Shown here piece by piece: positions 1 to 8,825 of a stretch of 64,000 nt of DNA (position 1 is the first letter of the stretch; each line of letters opens with the position of its first letter). The translations under genes were made by a program, and so were the position numbers. The notes beneath the pieces are model-generated. The model saw only the letters and a program-made list of their open reading frames with translations. It made no database searches and was not told the origin of the DNA. Source of the DNA: Streptomyces mayonensis (lineage in GTDB: Bacteria > Actinomycetota > Actinomycetes > Streptomycetales > Streptomycetaceae); NCBI RefSeq assembly GCF_018982965.1, contig NZ_JACBYP010000023.1, forward strand, positions 1-64,000, in the 5' to 3' direction.

Positions 1-870
1 CGGGAGGAGTGACGTATCGGCCGGGGTAGAGGGCAGTTGCGGTGGGGGTGCGAGTGGAGTGAGGGCCCGCATGCGGCCCTCGGCCACGTGCAGCACCTCT
101 GAGAGGTTGCGGATCTCGGCGGCGGCGTCGGCCAGGTCGTAGGAGAGGTCGAAGCCGTCGTCCTCCTCGGCCTCCTTGGCCTTTTCCCCGGCTGCTTCGA
201 AGAACTCGCCGAGCTGCGCCAGCAGGCCCTTGGTGGGTTCCAGGATCTGGTGCAGCAAGGCAGCGGCATCCGCAGGTGACTCGGTTCCGTTGAGCCGGTC
301 GGTCAGATCGCGCAGCGCGTCGCCGTAGACGCAGTGGGGTCCGCGCTGTGGTGTGGCGGGGGCATCCCGGGCCTCGGGCGGGGCTGGGGACACGTGTGGA
401 CCCTCGTGGGGAAAGGAGGGGTGTGGTAGCAGCCCGAACTGGGCGAGGCGGTGGTCGATCGCCTCGATCAGGGGTTGGGTGCTGCCGCCGTGACGGGCTT
501 CAGGCCGATGGGGAGCACTGGGGTCGTCGGGGGGAAGTGAGTCGTAGATGACCTCGAACAGCGTCTCGTCGTCCGGGTCCTCGCGGGTCGCGATCCAGCC
601 CTCGGGGTCTCCGGGGCGGCGGTTGGAGGGCGGATCCTGCGGCGGGCTGATGATCAGGTAGCTGTCGTCGGGGAGCGAGACGCGCACGATGTAGGCGCTG
701 AGGCCGAATTCGATGTCGCACGGGAGTCCGCGTGTCCGTAGCGGGGTGGTGATGTGCGTGTGGCGACGCCACAGTTCCTGCCACCATCGCGTCTTCACGT
801 TTTGATGGTCGGGGAGCGGCGCGAGCGGGGGAGTACGGGCGTCTGAAGGGTTCGGCTCGTCAGCGGCCAC
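1..870 (-). CDS. Hypothetical protein, C-terminus beyond window edge
   Basis: The reading frame is open from a GTG at 870 (preceded by GGAGGAG) down to the first base of the window, so at least 290 residues are present and the stop is missing. It opens VAADEPNPSD, contains a compact domain around residues 25-110 (WWQELWRRHTHI, then DIEFGLSAYIVRVSLPDD) and later an acidic helical stretch (EKAKEAEEDDGFDLSYDL). I do not recognise the family. It is the most distal visible gene of the minus-strand transfer operon and overlaps the preceding gene by 11 bases, so it is probably translationally coupled. The reading frame was chosen because the competing frames are arginine/proline-rich shadows. Confidence 0.6.
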   Translation of the reverse strand, partial: MAADEPNPSDARTPPLAPLPDHQNVKTRWWQELWRRHTHITTPLRTRGLPCDIEFGLSAYIVRVSLPDDSYLIISPPQDPPSNRRPGDPEGWIATREDPDDETLFEVIYDSLPPDDPSAPHRPEARHGGSTQPLIEAIDHRLAQFGLLPHPSFPHEGPHVSPAPPEARDAPATPQRGPHCVYGDALRDLTDRLNGTESPADAAALLHQILEPTKGLLAQLGEFFEAAGEKAKEAEEDDGFDLSYDLADAAAEIRNLSEVLHVAEGRMRALTPLAPPPQLPSTPADTSLLP

Positions 871-1102
871 GGCTCCTCCTCCGGGATGCCGGCCGGTGCC
901 GTGGAGTCGGCTTGCGAGCGAGGTCGGTCTCCGGCCCTGGCACCTGATCGCAGTCGACTGCGCAGTCGTCGCAGGCGGCGCTCAGGTCGTGCTCCTTCTT
1001 GGCTTCGCGGTCGGCGAGCTGAGCGGTGAGGGCGTCGAGTTCGGCTTGGCTGCGTTGGGCTTCGGCCCATTCGGTGGCGTTCACGTGCAGGGGGTGTGGC
1101 AA
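860..1102 (-). CDS. Small hypothetical protein with Cys cluster
   Basis: An 80-residue protein read from TTG at 1102, chosen because GGAG followed by a short C/T-rich spacer precedes it, the same arrangement seen in front of many TTG starts in this window. A GTG at 1084 is the alternative. The sequence has a helical charged core (NATEWAEAQRSQAELDALT) and a small cysteine cluster (CDDCAVDC), then a basic tail. No family recognised. It lies between two hypothetical genes of the transfer operon and overlaps the downstream one. Confidence 0.5.
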   Translation of the reverse strand: MPHPLHVNATEWAEAQRSQAELDALTAQLADREAKKEHDLSAACDDCAVDCDQVPGPETDLARKPTPRHRPASRRRSRGR

Positions 1103-1175
1103 AGGGACTCCGGGTGTGGGTGGACGGGGGCGTTCGCAGCGGGGCCGGGCCTTGGGAGGCGGTTGGAGCTGGGAG

Positions 1176-1787
1176 CTACCGCCGGGGCCCGGTGCCGGGA
1201 GACGGTGGCGAGGGCGGCAGGCTCGCGGTAGTCCCCTGCTGGGGGTTGGTCGGCGGCGCGGGGGTGGGGGACGGGTCGTAGGTGGCACGCAGCCTGTTCA
1301 TGCTGGCCTCGTCGGCGAGGGCCAGGACCGACAGCGCCCGGCTGGCCGCTGTCATCAGCAGGTTCGAGGGCGATCCCTTGGCCGCGCCGCGGCTCTCCTG
1401 CTTCCACCGGGCAGCGGCGACGAGGTAGTCGCTCAGGGCACGCAGTGCGGGTTCGGCGGCGTCCAGGACGTGATCGGTGACCGCGTCGATCTCCGCCGGG
1501 CTCTGGGCTGCGGCGAGGGCATCCAGGTAGAGGGTGAGGTCGGGCGCCGGCCAAGGCTGGTCGGGCAGGGGGTGGGCGGCGCGGAAGGGCTGTGCGTCGC
1601 GTCGTGCCCACCGCTTCAGGTCGCCGCGGGTGGCGAGGTTGTAACGGGCGGCGTGAATTTGGTCGGCGTCGCGGCCGACGTTGTCGTACAGGTCGAAGTC
1701 TGGGTCGCGCGAGGTGATGCGGAAGTCCCTCGGGGCTTGCAGTGGCGGGCTGTGAGCGTCTTGGTTATTGGCGAGTGCGGCGAGCAG
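1176..1787 (-). CDS. Hypothetical protein, non-canonical start
   Basis: A clear coding frame (DFRITSRDPDFDLYDNVGRD, then WKQESRGAAKGSPSN and ALADEASMNRLRATYDP) ends at 1176. No ATG, GTG or TTG occurs between the upstream in-frame stop and the coding region, so the start given is a CTG at 1787 that overlaps the end of the preceding gene. A base error or true CTG initiation by coupling are both possible. The protein is mostly helical, about 200 residues, with a Pro/Thr-rich C-terminus. I do not recognise it. It sits in the hypothetical tail of the transfer operon. Confidence 0.5.
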   Translation of the reverse strand: MLAALANNQDAHSPPLQAPRDFRITSRDPDFDLYDNVGRDADQIHAARYNLATRGDLKRWARRDAQPFRAAHPLPDQPWPAPDLTLYLDALAAAQSPAEIDAVTDHVLDAAEPALRALSDYLVAAARWKQESRGAAKGSPSNLLMTAASRALSVLALADEASMNRLRATYDPSPTPAPPTNPQQGTTASLPPSPPSPGTGPRR

Positions 1788-2190
1788 CTGTGGATGGTGC
1801 GGGCGTGGCGCGTGGAGGGGGAGTGGCGGTGGGCTTGTCCGCCGTTACCTGGCGGTAGGTGGTGATGGCTTCCCCGAGGCGGTCGACTGCGTCAGCCCGA
1901 CGTGCGGCGAGGATGTCGATCTGCGTGGCGGAGTGCTGCAGGACGCCCAGGGAGTTGATCGATGTGGTGCCGGCGACGGCGCGTGTCAGGGTGGTGGCTG
2001 CCTGCTGGGCGGCATCGGTGAATTGCCGGTGCACGTCGTCCAGGTGACGTGCGGCTCTGGTCACGAGGAATGCCAGCGCCAGCTCGGTGCCCTCGTGGAG
2101 GAACCGGAGTTCTGACGGCGACTTACCGATGGCCTGCTGCACCATCTGGGAGCCGGGTGCAGCGGAAGGCTGGGTGGCGGAGGTGTCCAT
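1765..2190 (-). CDS. Hypothetical helical protein
   Basis: A 141-residue protein from ATG at 2190. The body (SPSELRFLHEGTELALAFL through AITTYRQVTADK) reads as a continuous helical bundle or coiled coil, and the last 25 residues are Pro/Ala/Arg-rich and likely disordered. No recognised domain. It follows the ParB-like pair in the same direction and overlaps the next gene, consistent with one transcript. No strong ribosome binding site is visible before the start. Confidence 0.6.
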   Translation of the reverse strand: MDTSATQPSAAPGSQMVQQAIGKSPSELRFLHEGTELALAFLVTRAARHLDDVHRQFTDAAQQAATTLTRAVAGTTSINSLGVLQHSATQIDILAARRADAVDRLGEAITTYRQVTADKPTATPPPRATPAPSTAARRTRQ

Positions 2191-2275
2191 CAGGGTGATT
2201 AGTCCGAAGAGTTGAAGGCAATTGCTAAGGAGACGGCAGGGTCGGGTGGGCCTGTGTGAGGAAGGCCAGAGCCGG

Positions 2276-2782
2276 TCACGTCGTGTCGGAGTCGAAGCCG
2301 AGGTCGTCGAAGGCGCTCTGCCGGTAGCCGAAGACGGTCTCTTCGAGCGGGGCGAGCCGCTTGCAGTGGGGGTTTTCCCGGTAGGCGTCGATTCGGCTGC
2401 TGACGTATTCCTGTTTGTGTGCTTCTGCCGTGGCGGTTCGGACGAAGTTGCGTGAGGAGATGCGGCCCCATTCGGTCATGTCGGTGGGGGTGCTGTCTTT
2501 CATCCACACCCAGATGCCGTTGCCGAGCTTCATGATGCTTTTGGGGTGATACATGCCGTTGGGGGTGCGGTTTCGGCGGGGGCTGTGGCGTTCTCCGAGG
2601 TCTCGCATCATGGCCTGGCCGGCCTTCTTGATGACCAGGCCGAGCAGTTCCTTGCGCGGAGCAAGCCGCTCGCAGAGCGCGTCGAGAAGCTCGTCTTGGT
2701 GAATGCGGCCGGTGTCGGTGGTGACCTGCCGGGCGGCTTCCAGCGCGATCTTCCGGAGAACAGGGTCGGAGGTGAAGTTCAC
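2276..2782 (-). CDS. Hypothetical protein coupled to ParB-like gene
   Basis: A 168-residue protein whose GTG start overlaps the stop of the ParB-like gene (GTGA), a strong sign of translational coupling. It starts MNFTSDPVLRKIALEAARQV and carries a helix-rich N-terminal half followed by a compact region with conserved-looking aromatic residues (NGMYHPKSIMKLGNGIWVWM; WGRISSRNF). I do not recognise the family. Its fixed position behind the ParB-like gene suggests that it works with it, for example in partition or regulation, but nothing in the sequence proves this. Confidence 0.65.
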   Translation of the reverse strand: MNFTSDPVLRKIALEAARQVTTDTGRIHQDELLDALCERLAPRKELLGLVIKKAGQAMMRDLGERHSPRRNRTPNGMYHPKSIMKLGNGIWVWMKDSTPTDMTEWGRISSRNFVRTATAEAHKQEYVSSRIDAYRENPHCKRLAPLEETVFGYRQSAFDDLGFDSDTT

Positions 2783-3615
2783 GGAAGGTTGCGCTCCTTC
2801 CACACCGAAGCAATCTCGGCCAGTGCCGTGGTCGCATGCTCGATGACCTCTTGGGTCACGGCCCGGCCGGGCGGCGCGAACTCGGGGTCGTACAGGGCGA
2901 AGGTGCGACTGCCCCGGGCCTGGGCGAGCGAGGGCAGGACCTCGCACAGCAGCTGCGTGGCGACCCGCCGCTGACGTATCTCCTCCTCCTGCCGGGCTCT
3001 ACGCTCCGCCCAGGCGCCCTGCAGAGTCAGTTCCCCTTCCTGCACGCGGGCGGCGAGGGCCGGGTCCTCGGCGCGGAGCTTGGCCAGCTGGGCCTCCGCA
3101 GAGGCGGTCTGCGCCTTCTTCTGCCGGGCGGTTTCGTACGCGCGGTCCAACCCGACGGCTCCGCTGATCACAGAGTCGACGAGTTCGGGGGCGTACTGCC
3201 AGACCACATTCGCCCGTCCAATGACGGCGCGTGCGACTCCGAGCTGCTCCTCGATGTCTCGAACGGTGTGTCCCGAGTCGGGACAAGCGTCCTGTCCCGA
3301 CTCGGGACGGGCCTCTTGTCCCGAGTCGGGACAGGAGTAGCCGAGGTTCGCGCGGGCTTTGACGGTGATCATCGCGCAGATTCCCTTGGAGAAGCTGCGG
3401 CGCTTGAGGTTGACGGACAGGCTGTAGGTGTCGGTGCCGGCACCGTCGTACGTGACGAAGGCCGGCTCGATGTGCAGGCGCTCGCAGGCCGCCAACCGGC
3501 CGCGGCCGTCGAGGATCCGTCCTGAGCGGTCCAGAACGATGGGCTGGAGAAGTCCGTTCTCCTGGATGTCGTGCATGAGGACGGCAAGGTCGTCCTCGTC
3601 CAGCGGCGGGATCAA
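2779..3615 (-). CDS. ParB/Srx-fold DNA-binding protein
   Basis: The N-terminus shows the ParB nuclease-like core: DEDDLAVLMHDIQENGLLQP followed by GRILDGRGRLAACERL, the region that corresponds to the conserved GxRR/GERR motif in ParB proteins. A helix-turn-helix-like stretch (VRDIEEQLGVARAVIGRAN) lies near residue 115, then a long charged helical region. ParB proteins bind centromere-like DNA for plasmid partition; no ParA ATPase is seen in the window. The start given is TTG at 3615; the alignment begins so close to it that the true start could be slightly upstream. Unusually, residues about 93-115 are encoded by a 3 x 24-bp palindromic DNA repeat (CPDSGQ/RPESGQ peptides) that also occurs at 46.4 kb. 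Confidence 0.75.
   Translation of the reverse strand: MIPPLDEDDLAVLMHDIQENGLLQPIVLDRSGRILDGRGRLAACERLHIEPAFVTYDGAGTDTYSLSVNLKRRSFSKGICAMITVKARANLGYSCPDSGQEARPESGQDACPDSGHTVRDIEEQLGVARAVIGRANVVWQYAPELVDSVISGAVGLDRAYETARQKKAQTASAEAQLAKLRAEDPALAARVQEGELTLQGAWAERRARQEEEIRQRRVATQLLCEVLPSLAQARGSRTFALYDPEFAPPGRAVTQEVIEHATTALAEIASVWKERNLP
3269..3333. repeat. Triple palindrome array inside parB-like gene
   Basis: Three copies of the near-perfect palindrome TGTCCCGA(G/C)TCGGGACA begin at 3269, 3293 and 3317, exactly 24 bp apart; the middle copy ends in G instead of A. The 24-bp period keeps the reading frame, so each unit adds eight residues to the ParB-like protein. The same three-copy, 24-bp array is found at 46391 outside this gene, which argues for a DNA-level function such as a centromere or operator. 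Confidence 0.9.
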
Positions 3616-3752
3616 GACGTTGGTGGGATGGGATTCGATGACGGGTCTCCGTGTAGTGGGTGGAGGACGTGAGGGTTCGCGAATCGGTGCTGTCCGCCAG
3701 TCCGTGGGTTCCGCCCCCTGGACGCTTCAGAAATGGCGAACCCGCGGGCTTA

Positions 3753-5267
3753 TCAGTGCATGCGGGCGTCGGTGTCGAAGAGCGCCAGTTCGTGGCTGTG
3801 CAGGAGGTGCTGCACGATGAAGGATCGGCCGGCGACCTTCCACAGGCCGCGCCCTCGGTTGAGGTGGGCGATGGCGTCCATCTCGACGGAGGTCAGGCCG
3901 AGCAGGGAGGCCGCGGCGTGGAGCTGGTCGGTCTCCTGGCGGTAGATGATCCGGGTGGAGCAGTCCGCCAGGAGGCCCTCGGCCAGGGCGCGGCCCTGTG
4001 ATCCGGCGTCGCCGGCGGTGAGCAGGTCGGACAGCCGGTGGATCACCATCAGGTTCGCGATGCCCAGGCCGCGGGAGAGTTTCCACTGGGCCTGCATGCG
4101 CTGCAGAAGGCCGACGTGCCGCATCAGGCGCCATGCTTCGTCGTAGACGATCCAGCGCCGGCCGCCGCCGGGGTCGGAGAGCGCGGATTCCATCCAGGCG
4201 GACGCGCAGGTCATGGCGAGGACGAGGGCAGTGTCGTCTCCGGAGCCGCCGAGGCGGGACAGGTCGATGGTGAGCATCGGCGCGTTGGGGTTGAAGGCGA
4301 CGGTGGAGGGCGCGTCGAACATGCCGGCCAGGTCGCCGTGGACCAGACGTCGCATGGCGTGGGCCAGGTCGCGGGCTGCGTCGCCGAGTTGGCCCGACAT
4401 CATCCCGGCGGCCTCGTCGAGCGCGTGAGGGTTGTTGAGGGTGGCGGCGATGTCGCCGAGGAGCGGGGTGCGGTGTGTGTCGGCGGCGCGGGTGACGACG
4501 GCGTCGAGGGCGACGTCCAGGGCGGTGTGCTCCATGGGCATCAGGTCCCGGCCCAGGGCGGTCCGGGCCAGGGAGCCGAGCAGGAGCAGGCGCCGCTTGC
4601 GGATCTCGCCGACCCAGTCGGCCTCGGCCACGCTGTCCGGGCGCGGGGCTGCGTCCAGGGGGTTCAGGCGTCCGGGCAGTCCGGGGCCGAGGGCGACGGA
4701 CCGGCCGCCGAGGGCTTCGGCCACTGGCGTCCACTCGCCTTTCGGGTCGCACGGGACGTAGACGCGGTATCCGAAGGCGACCGAGCGCAGCGCGAAGGAC
4801 TTGGCCAGTGCGCTCTTGCCCTGGCCGATCACGCCAGCGAGGAGCAGGTTGGGGTTGGTGAATCCTTCGACCTTGCCGTACAGGGCGAACGGGTCGAAGA
4901 CGAATGATGCTTCGGCGTGGACGTCGCGGCCGATGTAGATGCCTTCGGCGCCGAGTCCGCCTTCGGCGAGGAAAGGATAGGCGCCGGCCGCGATGGCGGT
5001 GGTCATGCGGTGGGCGGGAAGTTTCAGCCGGTTTCCGCGGGCGGAGGTGGGCCCGGGGCGCCCGCCCGGTGGGTAGAGCGCGGTGGGCATCTGCTGCTCG
5101 GGGAAGGTGCTTTCGCTCTGGTGGGAGCTGGCTTCGGTGCGGGCTTTGGCGGCGGCCTCGGCGAGTTGGCGGCGGGCGGCCTTGCGGCTGGCGCGGTCGG
5201 TGCCGTGAGGGGTGAAGAGTGGGGATGCGGAGGCGCGGCGGGCGCGGCGGGCGGGCCGGTGGTTCAT
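3753..5267 (-). CDS. VirB4/TraC-like conjugation ATPase
   Basis: A 504-residue ATPase that would power a type IV secretion-like transfer channel at the cytoplasmic membrane. The Walker A motif GVIGQGKS is at about residues 145-152 and the Walker B WIVYDEAW at about 372-379, followed by the typical helicase-like motif with QWKLSRGLGIANLMVIHRLSD. The N-terminal 60 residues are basic and disordered. VirB4 proteins are usually 600-850 residues long; here the N-terminal half appears to be supplied by the separate SCO6880-family protein encoded at 5856-7328, an arrangement known in actinobacteria. It is in the same operon as the other channel genes. Confidence 0.85.
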   Translation of the reverse strand: MNHRPARRARRASASPLFTPHGTDRASRKAARRQLAEAAAKARTEASSHQSESTFPEQQMPTALYPPGGRPGPTSARGNRLKLPAHRMTTAIAAGAYPFLAEGGLGAEGIYIGRDVHAEASFVFDPFALYGKVEGFTNPNLLLAGVIGQGKSALAKSFALRSVAFGYRVYVPCDPKGEWTPVAEALGGRSVALGPGLPGRLNPLDAAPRPDSVAEADWVGEIRKRRLLLLGSLARTALGRDLMPMEHTALDVALDAVVTRAADTHRTPLLGDIAATLNNPHALDEAAGMMSGQLGDAARDLAHAMRRLVHGDLAGMFDAPSTVAFNPNAPMLTIDLSRLGGSGDDTALVLAMTCASAWMESALSDPGGGRRWIVYDEAWRLMRHVGLLQRMQAQWKLSRGLGIANLMVIHRLSDLLTAGDAGSQGRALAEGLLADCSTRIIYRQETDQLHAAASLLGLTSVEMDAIAHLNRGRGLWKVAGRSFIVQHLLHSHELALFDTDARMH

Positions 5268-5295
5268 CGGGGGCCCTCGATTCTGCGGCTGGTGC

Positions 5296-5757
5296 TCATC
5301 GCGCGCAGGTGGTGGTGTGCGGGTGGAGGTCGGTGGGAGTGGTCTTGCGACGGACGACGTGTCCGGCGGCGAGGTGGCGTTGGCAGATCGTTAGCACGGG
5401 AGGGCCCTCGGGAAGCCGCTCTGGGCGGCAGCTGCTGGTCTCGGCGTCGGCCTGGGGGACCCCGGGCAGCGCGTGGAAGGCGGCGTGGACTTCGGTGGTG
5501 GCTTGCCAGAGCCTGGTGTGGGCGGTGGCCAGGTGACGTCCGGCGGCCGGGTGAGGGGGCCGCGTGTGGTCGGCGAGCCGGTCCAGAAGCTGGAGCAGAA
5601 CCGTGAGGTGGGCGTGCAGTACGTCGAGGTGCACACGGTCCACGGGCCTGGGCGGGACTGAGTCCGAGGGCGTGAGGGCGCGTGTGTGGTGGCGGATGCC
5701 GGCGCTCGCGGCGCGGAGGTAGGGGTGCGCGTCGTCGGGGCGCGTGGAGGGGGTCAA
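5296..5757 (-). CDS. Hypothetical protein of the transfer operon
   Basis: A 153-residue protein read from TTG at 5757, which has AGGAAGGA eight bases upstream; longer versions of this frame run into antisense shadow. The N-terminal part (PSTRPDDAHPYLRAASAGIR) leads into a long helix (LDVLHAHLTVLLQLLDRLAD), and two cysteines lie near the C-terminus. Unrecognised. It is sandwiched between the VirB4-like and SCO6880-like genes, so a role in the transfer machinery is likely but not shown. Confidence 0.55.
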   Translation of the reverse strand: MTPSTRPDDAHPYLRAASAGIRHHTRALTPSDSVPPRPVDRVHLDVLHAHLTVLLQLLDRLADHTRPPHPAAGRHLATAHTRLWQATTEVHAAFHALPGVPQADAETSSCRPERLPEGPPVLTICQRHLAAGHVVRRKTTPTDLHPHTTTCAR

Positions 5758-5855
5758 AGGTGGTGGTCCTTCCTGCCGGTCGGCAGGGTGGTGAGGGACG
5801 TCCCGTCGCGGGTGATCCGGAGTGCGGTGGGCCAGCGCCCATGGGCGCTGTTGGT

Positions 5856-7328
5856 TCACAGGGCGGTGCGGGCGAGCGGGAGCGCGGAGAGGGCGAAGGC
5901 GTCCGGCTGCTGGTAGTTGAGCCTGCGGAGATCGACTCCGGATGTGACGGCGTGAGTCTCGATCTGTGCGCAGGCGGCGTCCAGGAGGGCGTCGGTCTCG
6001 GCGGTGACGGTGACCAGACCGGTCAGGGCGACATCCGCGTGCCCGGCGATGAGCTGGCGTTCGCGGGTCTTGACGTCGGCGTACTCGACGGAGTCCTCTT
6101 CGGAGTCGACCTGCCCGCGGCGGGCGCGCTCGTTGGCGTCGGCGATGATCGCGGCCTTCTTGCGCTGGACGTCCCGCAGAGCGGACTCGAGCCCCTGCGG
6201 CACGTAGATGAGGGAGAGACTGCGGCGCACGCCGGCGGTGAACATGATCCCGTGCAGGAACCCTGCCCCCATCTCGGTGCGCGGCCAGTTCTCCACCCAG
6301 TACGTCGCGTGCCGCGCGCTGTCGGTGGCGAGGCGGTCGTACTCCTCGAACTGCACGACGGGACCGGCGGCTGCAGGGTCGGCCTCGGCACGGCCGGTCT
6401 CGGACCACTGCTGGAGTGCGGCGAGCGCCTTGGGGTCGTAGGCGGTGCGGATGACGGCGGCGATCTCCCGCGCGCTCAGCCATCCGGTGACCACCAGGCC
6501 GGCGTTGCGGGCGGCTTGGGCGATGGAGGCGGTGGTCTGCTGCATGACGGTGAACGCCCCGGGCAGTCCTCCGCCGGCCTGGGTGATCAGGCGCCGGGCG
6601 GCCTTGAGGTCGAGGGAGATGGCGAGGTAGGTCTCGTGCGGGGCGGCGGCCGGGCCGACTGAGGCGACCAGTTCGGAGTAGACCTGTCCGGCGACGGGGG
6701 CCTGGGGCTGCCCGTTCTGGGTCCAGTGGCGGGTGAGCGTGTCACCGCTGTCGGGCACGGTGCGCTCCAGCACCTGCACAGTGGCGACGTTCCCGGTGCG
6801 GGCGATACCCGCCAGCGCGCGTCCCCAGCTGTTCACGTTGTGGTTCTGGGTGATCGGGTCGAGGAGGGCGAAGGCGCGGCTGGTGACGCGGGCGATGGCG
6901 GTCAGGGTCTGCTGGTGCGGGTCGTAGACAGCTGCAGCCTGGTTGGCGGAGTCGCCGGGGGTGACCACCTTCAGGGAAGCGGCGGTGCCGGGCAGGTGGA
7001 GGACGCCGTCTTGCCGGGGCCGGGTGACGGGCCGGGCGAGCCAGAGCGTCTGGCCGGTGCGGTGGCGGTGCGCGTACCTGGTGACGATCGGTGCCCAGTC
7101 GATGAGGGATCGGCCGTGGCGGCGGATCGCGACCAGTGCACCAGATGCCGCCCACAGCGGGGCCAGGGCGAGGGCGCCGAGCAGCCCGGTGGAGATCACC
7201 GTCATGAGCAGCAGGGCCAGCGTGCAGGAGACGAGGACGAGCTGGGGCAGGGTGAGGCCGAGGAGGATGCCGCGGCGGCTCCGGTGCGGAAACTTCACCG
7301 TGACCGGAGCGACAGAAAGATCAGTCAT
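5856..7328 (-). CDS. SCO6880-family conjugation protein (PrgI-like N-terminus)
   Basis: A 490-residue protein matching the actinobacterial SCO6880 family. Two membrane segments occupy residues about 22-62 (LGLTLPQLVLVSCTLALLLM and the following helix), as in PrgI/VirB3 proteins, followed by a large cytoplasmic domain that resembles the N-terminal half of VirB4 (ARVTSRAFALLDPITQNHNV; WLSAREIAAVIRTAYDPKA; SLSLIYVPQGLESALRDVQR). ATG at 7328 is chosen because the residues before it are not conserved-looking. Together with the ATPase encoded downstream it would form a split VirB3-VirB4 unit of the mating channel. Confidence 0.85.
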   Translation of the reverse strand: MTDLSVAPVTVKFPHRSRRGILLGLTLPQLVLVSCTLALLLMTVISTGLLGALALAPLWAASGALVAIRRHGRSLIDWAPIVTRYAHRHRTGQTLWLARPVTRPRQDGVLHLPGTAASLKVVTPGDSANQAAAVYDPHQQTLTAIARVTSRAFALLDPITQNHNVNSWGRALAGIARTGNVATVQVLERTVPDSGDTLTRHWTQNGQPQAPVAGQVYSELVASVGPAAAPHETYLAISLDLKAARRLITQAGGGLPGAFTVMQQTTASIAQAARNAGLVVTGWLSAREIAAVIRTAYDPKALAALQQWSETGRAEADPAAAGPVVQFEEYDRLATDSARHATYWVENWPRTEMGAGFLHGIMFTAGVRRSLSLIYVPQGLESALRDVQRKKAAIIADANERARRGQVDSEEDSVEYADVKTRERQLIAGHADVALTGLVTVTAETDALLDAACAQIETHAVTSGVDLRRLNYQQPDAFALSALPLARTAL

Positions 7329-7406
7329 GGGACAGGTCCTGGAGGCGCGGTGGAGCCCGGGGCGGGAGGTGGCGTGCACGTCCCGCCCCCGGGAGTCGGG
7401 CAGGGG

Positions 7407-8789
7407 TCAGAGGCCAGTCGGAGGCGGCGGCGGAGCCGACCCGCTCGACGCGGCGTCCTGTGAGCCGGAGGACGGGGGTGCGCCCTGCGGAGGCGGTGTC
7501 GTCGTCGGCGGAGTGGCCTGCCACCCGCCGCCCTGGCCGGACCCGGTATTCGCGCCGGATCCGCCTGGACCGGGGCTGCCTCCCACCTGGCCACTGGTGT
7601 CGTCGGACACACTGGTCGGCGCGGGCTGGACGGCCTTCTCCAGGCCGGCCTTGAGGGCACCGCCGCCGGGCGAGCCGCCCGTTCCGCCGCCCTGCGAACC
7701 GTCCTTGCCTTCGCCGCCGCCGATCGGGTTGGCGGCGACGTCACCGGGGAATCCGCCGTCGGGGCCCTGCGGCGCGGCACCACCCATGGCGGCAGCGCCA
7801 CCTGCTCCGGCTGCGGCGCCACCGGTGCCGGCGGTGGCCGCGGCTGCTGCGGTCTTGCGTGCCGCATTCTCGGCGTGGGCCTTCGCGATCTGTGCTCCGG
7901 CACCGCCGGCACGGTGGATGGACTCGCCGTCGGTGCCGTCGGCCGCCCAGTGCACGAACTTGAAGACGCCGTACGGACACAGCAGCACCAGAGCCATGAT
8001 CACGATGCCGGACATGACGTCGGCCAGGGCGGCAATACCGTCCTTGGCCTCGGTCTTGCCCATCGCGGCAATGCCAAGCACGAAGATGACGGTCATCAGC
8101 AGCTTGGAGACGACGAGGGTGGCGGTGGCCTCGATCCAGCCCTTGCGCCAGCGCCGGGCGACCTCCCAGCCACCACCGGCGGACGCGAAGATCGCCAGGG
8201 TGACCAGGACGAGGATGCCGACCTTGCGGACCATCATCACGCACCAGTACAGGAAGGCCCCGACGGCAGCTCCGAGACCGGCGACGGCGGCGACGAGCCA
8301 GCCCAGGCCGCTGAGGCCCCCAATACCGTCGACCTTCACAGTGCGCCGCACGGCCGTCTCGATGTTCAGGTGAGCGGTCTTGAACAGGCCGTCGGAGACG
8401 GCGTCGACCACTTCGACGGCGACCGTGGTCAAAGCGATGGCACAGAAAGCGAACAGGACGCCGGACATGGTGCCGGTGAATGCTTGGGCGAGGGCTTGTC
8501 CGTCGCGTCTGATGGCGGCCCGGACCAGTTGCGCGCAGAAGGTGGCGACCAGCAGGACCAGGCCCAGCGGCAGCAGCATTTCGTAGTTGTCGCGGAACCA
8601 CCCGGCGTTCAGATCGACCTTGGTGGTGGTGTTGACGGCCTCGGCGGCCAGATCGGCTGCTGCGGCTGCCAGTTCACCGGCGGACTTCGCCATCCAGTCA
8701 CCGATGGCTTTGCCGGGGTTCGAGGCGAAATCCACTGCGTCGCCGACGGCGCACAGCTTGTCTGCCAGAGGGAAATCACAGAAACCCAC
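7407..8789 (-). CDS. Polytopic membrane protein, TrbL/VirB6-like (SCO6881 type)
   Basis: A 460-residue integral membrane protein. Hydrophobic segments occur at about residues 70-90 (MLLPLGLVLLVATFCAQLVR), 110-130, 160-185, 190-210, 235-255 and 265-285. The last 160 residues are Gly/Ala/Pro-rich and low-complexity. This plan (short N-terminus, 5-7 membrane helices, long flexible tail) is that of TrbL/VirB6 inner-membrane channel proteins, and the gene sits directly upstream of the SCO6880-like gene as in other actinobacterial transfer clusters. It probably forms the membrane pore of the channel. Confidence 0.8.
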   Translation of the reverse strand: MGFCDFPLADKLCAVGDAVDFASNPGKAIGDWMAKSAGELAAAAADLAAEAVNTTTKVDLNAGWFRDNYEMLLPLGLVLLVATFCAQLVRAAIRRDGQALAQAFTGTMSGVLFAFCAIALTTVAVEVVDAVSDGLFKTAHLNIETAVRRTVKVDGIGGLSGLGWLVAAVAGLGAAVGAFLYWCVMMVRKVGILVLVTLAIFASAGGGWEVARRWRKGWIEATATLVVSKLLMTVIFVLGIAAMGKTEAKDGIAALADVMSGIVIMALVLLCPYGVFKFVHWAADGTDGESIHRAGGAGAQIAKAHAENAARKTAAAAATAGTGGAAAGAGGAAAMGGAAPQGPDGGFPGDVAANPIGGGEGKDGSQGGGTGGSPGGGALKAGLEKAVQPAPTSVSDDTSGQVGGSPGPGGSGANTGSGQGGGWQATPPTTTPPPQGAPPSSGSQDAASSGSAPPPPPTGL

Positions 8790-8825
8790 GAGGAGTTACT
8801 CCTCCTTTCGTGTCTCAGGCGCGGG

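Noticed and set aside
3269..3333. Palindrome array considered as CRISPR
   Set aside because: Repeat 17 bp, spacers 7 bp, only three units, one copy inside a gene and no cas genes.
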